From Euglena gracilis (taxonomy: Eukaryota; Euglenida; Euglenophyceae; Euglenales), in contig CP154957.1 in the NCBI GenBank assembly GCA_039621445.1, positions 22,218,761 through 22,282,760 of the forward strand: DNA of 64,000 nucleotides, written 5' to 3'. Numbering within the stretch: position 1 is the stretch's first letter; each line of letters starts with the position of its first letter. Shown piece by piece: positions 50,739 to 60,515 of the stretch. The notes beneath the pieces were generated by a model. That model saw only the letters and a list, made by a program, of their open reading frames with translations, was not told the DNA's origin and ran no database searches. The position numbers and the translations under genes were made by a program.

Positions 50739-53072
50739 ATGTGTTGGAAAAATTTTCAAGCTGTCAAGAGGAAGTGGGAGCACAAGGACGCTCAAGACAG
50801 ACAGCCGAAGCTGGAAAACACCGAGGAACTGCAGGCGCTGGAGTACCTGATGGAGCAGGGCCAAAACGTCCGTCCGTGGCCGTCGCAACCCTTCCGCCCC
50901 CCAGTTCGTCAGAAATTTCCTGTTTTCAACAAAGCTTTTGTGACGGCCATGGACCCTGGACACTTGTGGTCAGAGCAAAGCGACGGAGAAGCCATCCAGG
51001 GCAAGGCCCATTGGGTCATGGGGACCCATCACAGTCATCAATCAAGGAAACATTGTCAGGAGCGGGAAAAACAGGTCTGGCAGACCACCCATCCCCCTTC
51101 TCATCCCCACCCCTATGGCAGGGGAAATATGACAACTTCAAAGGGTTCAAGTCAGGAAGATGGAAACCCTCCTCAAAATGGCCATGGCGGCCATCTATCT
51201 ACAGGGCCTGGGGCCCAAGGCTATGGCAGCCATCATTCAAAAGGGCATGGTGCCCATTTTCAAGGACACAGAACCCAGAATCCCAGCAGGGGACCCCAGT
51301 GGGGAGAGGTATGTCCAACTATCCCCCCAGAACCCTCAAAATCATTCCCCCCAGGGGAAGCAAGCCACAGCCAAGACAGGTGGCATCAAACCCCTCAGGG
51401 AAATTCAGCCATGGTGGCTTATCTGGGGAACCAAGAGGGAAAAAGAAGACACAAGAAAAGTGCTGGAGAGAAGGTCAATGGAGACCAAGAAGGCCAGATG
51501 GCGCTGAAGGCCAATGGAGGCGATTACAATCAAGATATCAAGGCCAATGGAGGCCATTTCAAGCAAATTCAGGTGGCCACTGGAGGCCAGTACATTCAAG
51601 ATATCAGCCCTTGGGGGGGAGGCCCAAGATTGGCTACACCAGGGCCCCCCCAGAAGGTAATCAGCCCTCACCCCCCAGCATTATATGTACCTCCCCACCA
51701 CAGACCTTCCGCCATCTCTCAAAAACAGGGGGAAAGCCTGTCTTTGAGCAGCCCTATGGCAGGGCCAGAGGCAACCCCAGTGATGGGGCAGCCAGAGATG
51801 ACCCCAGTGATGGGTCAGCCAGGGGAAAGGACCCCAGTGTTGGGGCCTGTGGAATCCCCAGACACATTATACCCAGGGGTGCCCCCATACAAAGCCCTGC
51901 AGGCCAGCATCCCCCATTGGGTCAGGGCAGGAGCCAGCACAGAGGTCTTAAACTTAATAAGGGAAGGAGTCAGGGCAGATCTTCCCCTACCCCCTCAGAT
52001 ATCCTTGAAAGTGCCCTTCAAAACTCCTCAAGAAATAATGACTGCCCAGAAAATTCTGAGGGAATACGAATGTGCAGGGGCAACCAGGCAAATCACCCCA
52101 GAGGAGGCAAAACATTTGGTCCCTTATTTTATCATTTCCAAACAGGAAGGGGGAAAGACAAAGGAAATACTAATTTCAGATTGTCGAAAGTTAAATCACC
52201 ATTTCACCCCCCAGAAGTTCAGATTGGAACACATGGGAAACATCTTCCCATATGTAAGAAAATGTTGGTTCTGTGGAAACATCGACCTGAAAGATGCATA
52301 TTTCCATCTACAGCTGCACAGCAGCTTGGAAAAGTATGTTTGCATGCAGGTGGGGGGAGAAACCTGGCAGTTTCAAGCTGCTTGCTTCGGCATCAGCAGC
52401 CTGCCACAAAAATTTATGACTCTCATGAGAGTCTGGGAAAGAAAATGGAGAAAGGAGGGCAAGGTAGTTTTCATCTACCTAGACGACATTTTGCTGTTAG
52501 CCCCCAGCAAAAAGACAGCAGCCCAGCATTTGGCAGAGCTAAAAAGAGACCTTTTACTGGCAGGTTTCAGATTAAACCTCCCCAAATCCTGTCTGGAACC
52601 TACACAGGAGATAAAGCATTTAGGTCAGTGGGTCAATTTGAAAAAAGGCCAGCTGGAAATTCCACAGGAAAAACTAAAATCCTTAAGAAAGGAACTAGGC
52701 AAGGTGCTCACAGCACAAAAAATGAGCTGCAGAAAACTCAGTTCTATTGTGGGGCAAGTCAGAAGCTATTTAGTCTCAATGCCATTTCTCAGAATTCTGA
52801 CAGATCAACTTTGCAAAATGGTGGATCTGCACACAAAGTGGGGCTGGGACCACACCCTAACCATTCCCCAGGGGGTCAAAGATCAAATTGTGGAGTTAAA
52901 AGCGTTTTTGCAACCAGGTGTGGGCAGAGCCGTTCAATCCCAGGCCTCTCAGGAATTGTTCTCAGACAGCAGCACCTGGAAGTGGGGGGGGGGCTGGACA
53001 AAAAGTCTGGTCAAAAGGTCCAGGATTTCTGGAGGGACCTGCATGTCCTTCACATCAATCAAAAAGAATTGA
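50739..53072 (+). CDS. DIRS D4 gag-like region and reverse transcriptase
   Basis: 777 codons. First 370 residues: polar and repeat-rich (QGYGSHHSKGHG, VMGQPEMTPVMGQPG). Then RT from about residue 400: VPYFIISKQEGGKTKEILI, GNIDLKDAYFHLQL, FGISSLPQKFM and VFIYLDDILLL, with YLDD at 52,476-52,487, and the thumb (HLGQWVNLKKGQ). It runs into RNase H (ELFSDSSTWKWGG), where a G-run shifts the frame near 52,990. A second frame (50,327-53,827) is open through the whole region and carries Trp/Arg/Pro-rich sequence (EGQWRPRRPDG); which of the two encodes Gag is uncertain. Confidence 0.8.
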   Translation: MCWKNFQAVKRKWEHKDAQDRQPKLENTEELQALEYLMEQGQNVRPWPSQPFRPPVRQKFPVFNKAFVTAMDPGHLWSEQSDGEAIQGKAHWVMGTHHSHQSRKHCQEREKQVWQTTHPPSHPHPYGRGNMTTSKGSSQEDGNPPQNGHGGHLSTGPGAQGYGSHHSKGHGAHFQGHRTQNPSRGPQWGEVCPTIPPEPSKSFPPGEASHSQDRWHQTPQGNSAMVAYLGNQEGKRRHKKSAGEKVNGDQEGQMALKANGGDYNQDIKANGGHFKQIQVATGGQYIQDISPWGGGPRLATPGPPQKVISPHPPALYVPPHHRPSAISQKQGESLSLSSPMAGPEATPVMGQPEMTPVMGQPGERTPVLGPVESPDTLYPGVPPYKALQASIPHWVRAGASTEVLNLIREGVRADLPLPPQISLKVPFKTPQEIMTAQKILREYECAGATRQITPEEAKHLVPYFIISKQEGGKTKEILISDCRKLNHHFTPQKFRLEHMGNIFPYVRKCWFCGNIDLKDAYFHLQLHSSLEKYVCMQVGGETWQFQAACFGISSLPQKFMTLMRVWERKWRKEGKVVFIYLDDILLLAPSKKTAAQHLAELKRDLLLAGFRLNLPKSCLEPTQEIKHLGQWVNLKKGQLEIPQEKLKSLRKELGKVLTAQKMSCRKLSSIVGQVRSYLVSMPFLRILTDQLCKMVDLHTKWGWDHTLTIPQGVKDQIVELKAFLQPGVGRAVQSQASQELFSDSSTWKWGGGWTKSLVKRSRISGGTCMSFTSIKKN

Positions 53073-53827
53073 TGTCTGCTGTGGAAACTGTAAAGGCTTT
53101 AGCAAAACCAAAACAAACCATTGTTCTTCATGTGGACAGCCAGGTGGCTGTAAGTTACTTAACAAAATGGGGAGGCAAAAAGCCATACATAAATTCCATC
53201 CTAAAACCCCTTTTATACCATTGCCAAGAAAAGCAAATCAACTTGCAGGTGGTTTGGGTTCCCACAAAAGAACAATTGGCAGACTCACTGACCAGGGAGC
53301 AAAAAGATCCAGGGGATTACACCCTGAACATGACCATTTTTCACCAAATTCTGAAGTTTTTCAAAAACCACATCACCCCAGAGGTGGACATGTTTTGCAC
53401 ACCCAGTAACAAAAAGTTCCCCAAGTTCATTTGTCGATACCCCCACCAAGGGGCTTTGTTGGTGGATGCTCTGAAGGCAGATTTAAAGGGTCTCCCCCCA
53501 GTTTATGCCAACCCCCCCTGGAGCATCAGCCCCCAGTGGGTTCAGAGATTGATGCTAAACCCGGACCTGACTTGTCTGTTGATCGTACCCCACTGGGCTT
53601 CGACATCATGGTGGCGCCAATTAATGTCCATCAGGCAGCCAGGCAGCAAAGTTTTGTTGGTACCCCCCAATGGGGACTGTTCACCAACTGCTGGGGGGAG
53701 GAGATGCCCCCCCAAGGTGGAATTTGGCCTGCTTGATTGTGTCAGGCAAATATTACAATCCCAGGAAGTTTCGATGTCCCAGTATCGACACTTACATAAA
53801 AAATCTGGGAAATGTCAAAAGATATGA
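52950..53827 (+). CDS. DIRS D4 RNase H and Dam-like methyltransferase domain
   Basis: In the frame that takes over after the G-run: RNase H with INQKELMSAVETVKAL and IVLHVDSQVAVSYL, then VWVPTKEQLADSLTREQ, followed by the Dam-like domain: VDMFCTPSNKKFPKFICRYP, VDALKADLKGLPPVYANPPW, and CLLIVPHWASTSWW. The NPPW motif is intact. Methyltransferase domains of this type between RNase H and YR are known in DIRS elements; their role is unknown. The frame ends at TGA 53825. Confidence 0.8.
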
Positions 53828-54655
53828 TTCAGCATTCAAGGCCTTGATGGGCCAATTGTTGCACAAAGGGGTGCCCCTGCAGGACTGCACAGTCCATAAG
53901 ATGGCTGAAGCCATCCTGGATCTTGCCACCCACAGCCTCAACACTGCACGAAATGCATATGCAGCAGCCTTATTACTCCCAGGGTTTGGGTCATTGAGGT
54001 TTTCCCCTCTTTCGTCTCCATTGAAAAGGAAATGGAATGCCAATGTCTGCAAGTATGCCCATTTTTGGGACCCCACTGATTTCCTAGACAACATCATCAG
54101 GAAATCCAAACCCCTCTCAAACCTATCTGTGAAAGAGCTCAGAAACAGACTCATCATCTGTTGGAGGCTGTTGGCCCTCACAGGGGGGTTGATTTAGCCA
54201 GGACACAGCGGAAAATCAGTTTCGTGGGAGAAAAAAATTTCATTTTATTGCAAAGGAAAGGGTGGCAATTCCCAAGATGGGAGGAGATTTTGATTTTGCC
54301 ACACACCCCCCTCATCAGCCCTTGGCATTTATTGAAAGAGTTTGTGGAAAGGACAGCCCACATGGTTGGACACAAAAATAATTTGTTATGGTCTTTGGAT
54401 GGCAAAAGACCTTTGACATCAGAAAGGGTGAATTCCCTCACCAAAGAAATTCTGCAGGAGGGGGGGGGTGGACACCACCCACTGGAAACCCCACAGCACC
54501 AGAGGGGCTGGGGTTTTATGGTGGAAAATTGCTGGTTTGCAAGTGGAAGAAGTCCAGCAATTGGGTCAGTGGAAAAATTTTGGGGCATTCCAAGCCCATT
54601 ATTTGAGGCTCGGTGTTGTGTCAAAAATTCAGAATATTATGGCCCAAAGGGGGGT
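53760..54655 (+). pseudogene. DIRS D4 tyrosine recombinase (two frameshifts)
   Basis: Starts about VSMSQYRHL / SIDTYIKNLGNVKRY, core-binding half to 54,197 (KYAHFWDPTDFLDN, NRLIICWRLLAL). The phase changes near 54,175, carrying the box I Arg region, then KISFVGEKNFIL and GHKNNLLWSLDGKRPL. It changes again near 54,465, giving HSTRGAG (54,492-54,503, HxxR) and FQAHYLRL with the catalytic Tyr at 54,600. All four catalytic elements are visible, but in three frames; indels lie in T/G runs. YR inserts the circular cDNA of DIRS elements. Confidence 0.8.
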
Positions 54656-54698
54656 GGACAGTACCTCACCGTCTCGCAGTGCGGAGCCCGAATGGTCC

Positions 54699-55135
54699 CG
54701 GACTCCCACGACAGAGGAAGGGGGAGGAAGGGACCAAGAGGGCGAAGCACAAGAAGATGGTGAGCCCAACCCTCCCACCCAAAAAATCAGCAGAAAAAGA
54801 AAGACATCCCAACCAGAAAGGGGACCCCCGACCAAGCAGCCCCAGCCACCCACCCAGAAACACACCAGAAAGAGACAACCATCCCCGTCGAGGGGGGGGG
54901 GGCCACAAAGCGGCCGTGGGGGGGGGGGGGGGGGGGCGTGGCCAGGACGGTTCAGCTTCGCCAAAGTGTCGGAGGAGGCCTCATCATCGCCAACAAAGGC
55001 GCAGTAAGAAGCACCCCCCGCGCACGCACAAACACACCAGAACAGAACAGCCGGCAAGGAAAGCAGGACCTCACCATCTTCTTGTGCTTCGCCCTCTTGG
55101 TCCCTTCCTCCCCCTTCCTCTGTCGTGGAAGTCCG
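54699..55135. mobile_element. 437-bp mini-element with inverted repeats, copy 1
   Basis: Begins CGGACTCCCACGACAGAGG and ends with its near-perfect complement CCTCTGTCGTGGAAGTCCG; the terminal inverted repeats extend about 65 bp. One inner end carries the DIRS terminal sequence (AGCAGGACCTCACCAT, CGCGCACGCACAAAC). It has no coding capacity. It directly abuts the right end of D4. It looks like a non-autonomous DIRS derivative with a different outer terminal repeat. Confidence 0.65.
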
Positions 55136-55269
55136 ATTGGCCTCCCTGGCCTTTGTACCATCGGCCACCATGGCCTTTGCTGTTTTGGCCGCCATGGCCC
55201 AGCTTGAAAAAGGTAATGGCGTAACTGGGATATGAGCCTCCCTGCCCCTTTCCGTAGGGGCATGACAGT
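55136..55269. other. Spacer between the two mini-elements
   Basis: 134 bp at the centre of the large inverted arrangement. It contains short repeats of GGCCTTTG and CATGGCC types. No gene. Confidence 0.5.
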
Positions 55270-55711
55270 CGGACTCCCACGACAAAGGAAGGGGGAGGAA
55301 GGGACCAAGAGGGCGAAGCACAAGAAGATGGTGAGGTCCTGCTTTCCTTGCCGGCTGTTCTGTTCTGGTGTGTTTGTGCGTGCGCGGTGGGTGCTTCTTA
55401 CTGCGCCTTTGTTGCCGGAGTTGGCGATGATGAGGCCTCCTCCGACACCTTGGCGAAGCTGAACCGCCGTGGCCCCGCCCCCCCCCCCTCTCCCCTGGTC
55501 GCTTGGTGGGCCCCCCCCCCCCGATGGGGATGGGGGTCTCTTTTTGTGTGTCTGGGTGGGTGGTTGGGGCTGTTTGGTTGGGGGTCCCCTTTCTGGTTGG
55601 GGTGGTTTTCTTTTTCTGCTGATTTTTTGGGTGGGGGGGGTTGGGCTAACCATCTTCTTGTGCTTCGCCCTCTTGGTCCTTTCCTCCCCCTTCGTCTGTC
55701 GTGGGAGTCCG
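55270..55711. mobile_element. 442-bp mini-element with inverted repeats, copy 2
   Basis: Inverted relative to copy 1 and similar along its whole length. It begins CGGACTCCCACGACAAAGG and ends GTCGTGGGAGTCCG. It contains GGTGAGGTCCTGCTTTCC and GTGTTTGTGCGTGCGCGG as in DIRS 5' ends, plus long C- and G-runs. It directly abuts the terminal repeat of D5. Confidence 0.65.
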
Positions 55712-56693
55712 AGACCATTCGGGCTCCGCACTGCGAGATGGTGAGGTACTGTGCACCCCCTTTTGGGCCATAATGTTTTGAATTTTTGAAACGACACCGA
55801 GTCTCAAATAATGAGCTTGGAAGGCCCCAAAATTTTTCCACTGACCCAATTGCTGTACTTCTTCCACTTGCAAACCAGCATTTTTCCACCATGAAACCCC
55901 AGCCCCTCTGGTGCTGTGGGGTTTCCAGTGGGTGGTGTCCACCCCCCCCTCTTGCAGAATTTCTTTGGTAAGGGAATTCACTCTTTCTGATGTCAAAGGT
56001 CTTTTGCCATCCAAAGACCGTAACAAATTATTTTTGTGCCCAACCATGTGGGCTGTCCTTACCACATACTCTTTCATTAAATGCCACGGGCTTATGAGAG
56101 GGGGTGTGTGGCAAATTCAAAACTTCCTCCCATCTTGGGAATTGCCACCCTTTCCTTTGCAATAAAATGAAAATTTTTTCTCCCACGAAACTGATTTTTT
56201 TTTTTTTTTTGGCTAAATCAACCCCCCTGTGGAGGGCCAAAAGCCTCCAACAGATGATGAGTCTGTTTCTGAGCTCTTTCACAGAGAGTTCTGAGAGGGG
56301 TTTCGATTGTCTGATCATGTTGTCTGGCAAATCCGTGGGGTCCCAAAAATGGGCATACTTGCAGACATTGGAATTCCACTTTCTTTTCAATGGAGACAAA
56401 AGAGGGGAAAACCTCAATGACCCAAACCCTGGGAGTAACAATGCTGCTGCATATGCATTTCGTGCAGTGTTGAGGCTGTGAGCAGCCAGATCAAGGATGG
56501 CCTCAGCCATCCTGTGGACTGTGCAATCCTGCAGGGGCACCCCTTTGTGCAACAATTGGCCCATCAAAGCCCTGAAGGCTGAGTCATATCTTTTGACATT
56601 TCCCAGATTTTTTATGTAAGTGTCGATACTGGACATCGAAACTTCCTGGGATTGTAATATTTGCCTGACACAATCAAGCAGGCCAAATTCCAC
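55646..56693 (-). pseudogene. DIRS D5 tyrosine recombinase (one frameshift)
   Basis: Two frames: 56693-56028 holds SIDTYIKNLGNVKRY, YAHFWDPTDLPDN, WRLLALHRGVDLA (box I Arg) and KISFVGEKIFIL; after a phase change near 56,065 the frame 56077-55646 holds GHKNNLLRSLDGKRPL, HSTRGAG (HxxR) and FQAHYLRL (Tyr). It is better preserved than the D4 copy. A run of T (A on the coding strand) near 56,195-56,210 gives KKKKK. Confidence 0.8.
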
Positions 56694-57333
56694 CTTGGGG
56701 GGGGGGCATCTCCTCCCCCCAGCAGTTGGTGAACAGACCCCATTGGGGGGGTACCAACAAAACTTTGCTGCCTGGCTGCCTGATTGACATTAATTGGCGC
56801 CACCATGATGTTGAAGCCCAGTGGGGTACGATCAACAGACATTTCAGGTCTGGGTTTAGCATCAATCTCTGAACCCACTGGGGAATGATGCTCCAGGGGG
56901 GGTTTGCATAAACTGGGGGGAGGCCCCTCAAATCTGCCCTTAAGGCATCCACCAGCAAAGCCCCTTGGTGGGGGTATCGACAAACAAACTTGGGGAATTT
57001 TTGTTTGCTGGGTGTGCAAAACATGTCCACCTCTGGGGATATTTTCATTCTGAAAAATTGAAGAATTTGGTGAAAGATGTTCGGGTTTAGGGTATAATCC
57101 CCTGGGTCCTTTTGCTCTCTGGTCAAGGAGTCTGCCAATTGCTCCTTTGTGGGAACCCAAACCACCTGCAAATTGATTTGCTTTTCTTGGCAATGATACA
57201 GCAGGGGTTTTAAGATGGAATTTAGGTACGGCTTTTTGCCTCCCCACTTTGTTAAATAACTTACAGCCACCTGGCTGTCCACATGAAGCACAATTGTTTG
57301 CTTTGGTTTGGCTAGTTCTTTTGTAGTTTCCAC
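56674..57333 (-). CDS. DIRS D5 RNase H end and Dam-like methyltransferase domain
   Basis: Continuous 219 codons: IVLHVDSQVAVSYLTKWGG (RNase H), then EVDMFCTPSKQKFPKFVCR, LPPVYANPPWSIIPQW and CLLIVPHWASTSWW. The NPPW motif is intact and the domain matches D4 closely, so the methyltransferase module is the best preserved part of both copies. Confidence 0.8.
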   Translation of the reverse strand: METTKELAKPKQTIVLHVDSQVAVSYLTKWGGKKPYLNSILKPLLYHCQEKQINLQVVWVPTKEQLADSLTREQKDPGDYTLNPNIFHQILQFFRMKISPEVDMFCTPSKQKFPKFVCRYPHQGALLVDALRADLRGLPPVYANPPWSIIPQWVQRLMLNPDLKCLLIVPHWASTSWWRQLMSIRQPGSKVLLVPPQWGLFTNCWGEEMPPPQGGIWPA

Positions 57334-57345
57334 TTCAGCTTGTAA

Positions 57346-59628
57346 TTATTTTTCATTGATATGAAGGACATGCAGGTCCCTCCAAAAATCCTGCACCTTT
57401 TGGCCTGAAGCCTTGTCCAGCCCCCCCCACTGCCATGTGCTGCTGTCTGAAAAGAGATTCTGAGAGGCCTGGGATTGAAATGCCCTGCCAACACCTGGCT
57501 GTAAAAATGCCTTTAATTCCACAATTTGCTCCTTGACCCCCTGGGGAATGGTTAGGGTGTGGTCCCAACCCCACTTTGTGTGCAGGTCCACCATTTTGCA
57601 AAGTTGATCTGTCAGAATTCTGAGAAAAGGCATTGAGACTAAATAGCTTCTGACTTGACCCACAATCGAACTGAGTTTTCTGCAGCTCATTTTTTGTGCT
57701 GTGAGCACATTGCCTAGCTCCTTTCTGAGGGATTTTAGCTTTTCTTGAGGAATTTCTAATTGGCCTTTTTCAGATTGATCCACTGGCCCAAATGCTTTCT
57801 TTCCTGTGTTGGTTCCAGACAGAATTTGGGGAGGTTTAATCTGAAACCTGCCAGTAAAAGGTCTCTTTTTATTTCTGACAAATGTTGGGCTGCTGTCTTT
57901 TCGCTGGGGGCTTACAGCAAAATGTCGTCTAGGTAGATGAAAACCACCTTTCCCTCCTTTCTCCATTTTCTTTCCCAGACTCTCATGAGAGTCATAAACT
58001 TTTGTGGCAGGCTGCTGATGCCAAAGCATGCAGCTGAAACTGCCACGTTCCCCCCCCCACTTGCATGCAAACATGTTTTTCCAGGCTGCTGTGCAGCTTT
58101 AGGTGAAAATAAGCATCTTTCAGATCGATTTTCCACAGAACCAACCCTTTTTTAAATATGGGAAAATGTTTCCCATGTGTTCCAGTCTGAACTTCTGGGG
58201 GGTGAAGTGGAAATTCAACTGTCGACAATCTGAAATTAATCTTTCTTTTGTCTTTTCCCCCTCTTTTTTTGGAAATGATGAAAAAAGGGACAAAATGTTT
58301 TGCCTCCTCTGGGGGGATTTGCCTGGTTGCCCTTGTCCATTCGTATTCTCTCAGAATTTTCTGGGCAGTCATTATTTCTTTGTGTGTCTTGAAGGGAACT
58401 TTTAATGACATCTGAGGGGGGAGGGGAAGATCTGCCATAACCCCTTCCCTTATCAGGTCTAGTACCTCTCTGCTGGCTCCTGCCTTCACCCAATGGGGAA
58501 TACTCGCCTGCAGGGCCTTGTAGGGGGGCACCCCTGGGTGTAATGTGTCTGGGGATTCCACAGGACCCATCACTGGGGTCCTTCCCCCTGGGTGCCCCAT
58601 CACTGGGGCCCCCTCTGGCTGCCCCATCACTGGGGCTGCAGTTGGCCCTGTCATAGGGCTTCCCAAAGACAGGCTTTCCCCCTGTTTTTGAATAATGGGG
58701 GAACGTCTGTGTCTGTGGTGGGGTGGTACATATAATGCTGGGCTGATTATCTTCTGGGGGGCGCCTGCCTGAGCCAATCTTGGGCCTCCCCCCCAAGGGC
58801 TGATTTGTTGTGGATGGTCTGGATGGTATTGGCCACCATTTGCCTTCAGGGCCCTTTGGCCTCCAGTGGCACTCAGGCCTGCTTGGCCTCCATTGGCCTT
58901 TTCTCCAGGACTTCTCTGTCCTTCTGGATTCCCCACATAGGCCACCATGGCCTGTTTTTGGCATTGTCTTGCTGCTCCTGGGGGGTTTGTGTTTGAAAAT
59001 GTTGGGGGGAAAGTTGGACATACCTTTCCCAAATGGGATCTTTCCAACTGGCTGCCATAACATTGCCCCTGGGCCCACCGCCCTCTTGAATAATGGCTGC
59101 CACAGCCTTGATTCTGGACCCCAGGTCCTTCTGGATGATGGCTGCCATAGCCATGATGACTTAACTCCTTTGGATTTCTGATATTTGTTGAAAGGCTGTC
59201 ATAGCCCTTGTTTTGCCCCCTGGAAGGGGGGGGACGTAGAAGAAGGGGGGGAGTCTGTTGGACCTGTGATGGTATTTCCCTTCTGTCTTCTTGTCCTCCT
59301 GACCACAGTTGTCCAGGGTCCATGGCCGTCGTTGAGCCGTTGGATTCGAACTTTTTCTGGGAGATTGGAAAGAGGGGGGGTAGCGACGGCCACGGACTGG
59401 TGTTCTGCTACTTGCTCCGTCATCGTCTCCAGCGCCTGCTGCTCCTCTCCTCTTCTCCGTCTCAGATTCTTTCTTTGAAATTCCTTGCACTGTCGCTTGT
59501 TCCATGTTGGTTGCTCTGGCGCCTGCTGGAACTCCATCTTCTTCAGCTTCTGCAGCCTTCGCCGAGGTTCTTTCTTGCTCCGCTGGGCCGCTGGACACCA
59601 GGTATGTTGCATCTTTCATGGAAATCAA
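57346..59628 (-). pseudogene. DIRS D5 gag-like region and reverse transcriptase (frameshifts, stop)
   Basis: The gag-like region starts at MISMKDATYL (59628), with RRPWTLDNCGQED as in other copies, then two overlapping open frames (59323-57992 and 59078-58236). RT: VPFFIISKKRGGKD, KIDLKDAYFHLKL, then a phase change near 58,030 and VFIYLDDILL followed by TAA, where D4 reads TTA. The thumb and RNase H start (NLFSDSSTWQWGG) follow in the 58074-57346 frame. RT is not translatable as one piece. Confidence 0.75.
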
Positions 59629-59888
59629 AACTTTTTTCCGCCGCCTTTCTATATGGTCTTGAATTTCTCTTCCTCCGCTGTATTGATTGGTCGATGTGGT
59701 GAAGGTTGTTGAACTCGTTGAGTTGAAAGTCTTTCTCCTTGAGGTCGAAGGGCAGAATTAAGAATCAGCCAACTCCGGCAACAAAAAGCAGTAAGAAGCA
59801 CCCCCGCGCACGCACAAACACACCAGAACAGGACAGCTGGCAAGGAAAGCAGGACCTCACCATCTCGCAGTGCGGAGCCCGAATGGTC

Positions 59889-60515
59889 ACTCCTGGAGAA
59901 ATGTATCTGCTTAATGGGTTTACCGAACGAAATCGTGAGTGATCAAGATCACTTGATCTCCTCGCGGTTTTTCACAACTTTGTGAGGTTTACTCGGCATT
60001 GAGCAGCATTTTTCCATTATATACCGCCCGAAAGGCAATGGTAGAGCCGAGGCAGGCGTGAAATATCACTGGCTGACTCGGGTAAGAATTGGTTATCCGT
60101 TCTTCATTGATGTTTATTTTACATCAATACCTTGCCAGGGTTGGTATTACCAAACTCACCGGATAAAATTGTTTTCGGACGGGACCCTCCGGCCATAGGG
60201 GATATCCCCTCGGAGAGACCCGCCCGAAGTAGCGCCAGCTGTGAAACGTGGTTTGCAGATGTGGAATCACTCCGCTCTGCAGTCCAATCACGTATCACAG
60301 AAATTCATTCAAACAAACGGCATTCTTTTTTTTAGCAAAACTTCAACACACTTTTGTATAGTCCAGGTGACCGCGTGTGGGTACGGAATCACCGCACCCG
60401 CATGAAATCTTCCAAGCTAGATCCTCTTTGGCTCGGCCCAAGCGAAATTTTGGAGAGGTTAGGCAGCAGCGGGCGATATAAAGTTGCCTTGCCCAACGGG
60501 ATAATGGACGACTTC
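59889..60515 (+). pseudogene. Family A integrase fragment, copy 3
   Basis: Matches 42,346 onward of the long A copy: from LEKCIC through PKGNGRAEA to SPGDRVWVRNHRTRMKSSKL and RYKVALPNG. It has an internal deletion of about 30 bases near 60,065, a TGG to TGA change near 60,108 and a T-run insertion near 60,330. It starts exactly at the D5 end, so D5 inserted into it or next to it. It stops near 60,515 in G-rich sequence. Confidence 0.8.

Larger units (their letters stand above)
50497..54698 (+). mobile_element. DIRS-like element D4, near complete
   Basis: 4.2 kb with inverted terminal repeats: GGACCATTCGGGCTCCGCAC at the left end (50497) and its complement at the right end (54698). Order: leader, gag-like region, RT (YLDD), RNase H, Dam-like domain, tyrosine recombinase. 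There is no DDE integrase and no LTR, as expected for DIRS. Frameshifts interrupt RNase H and YR. Confidence 0.85.
55712..59888 (-). mobile_element. DIRS-like element D5, near complete
   Basis: Same family and layout as D4 on the opposite strand, with terminal repeats at 59888 (5' end) and 55713 (3' end). It differs from D4 by many substitutions and separate frame breaks, so it is not a recent exact duplicate. At 59889 it abuts a family A integrase fragment. Confidence 0.85.
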
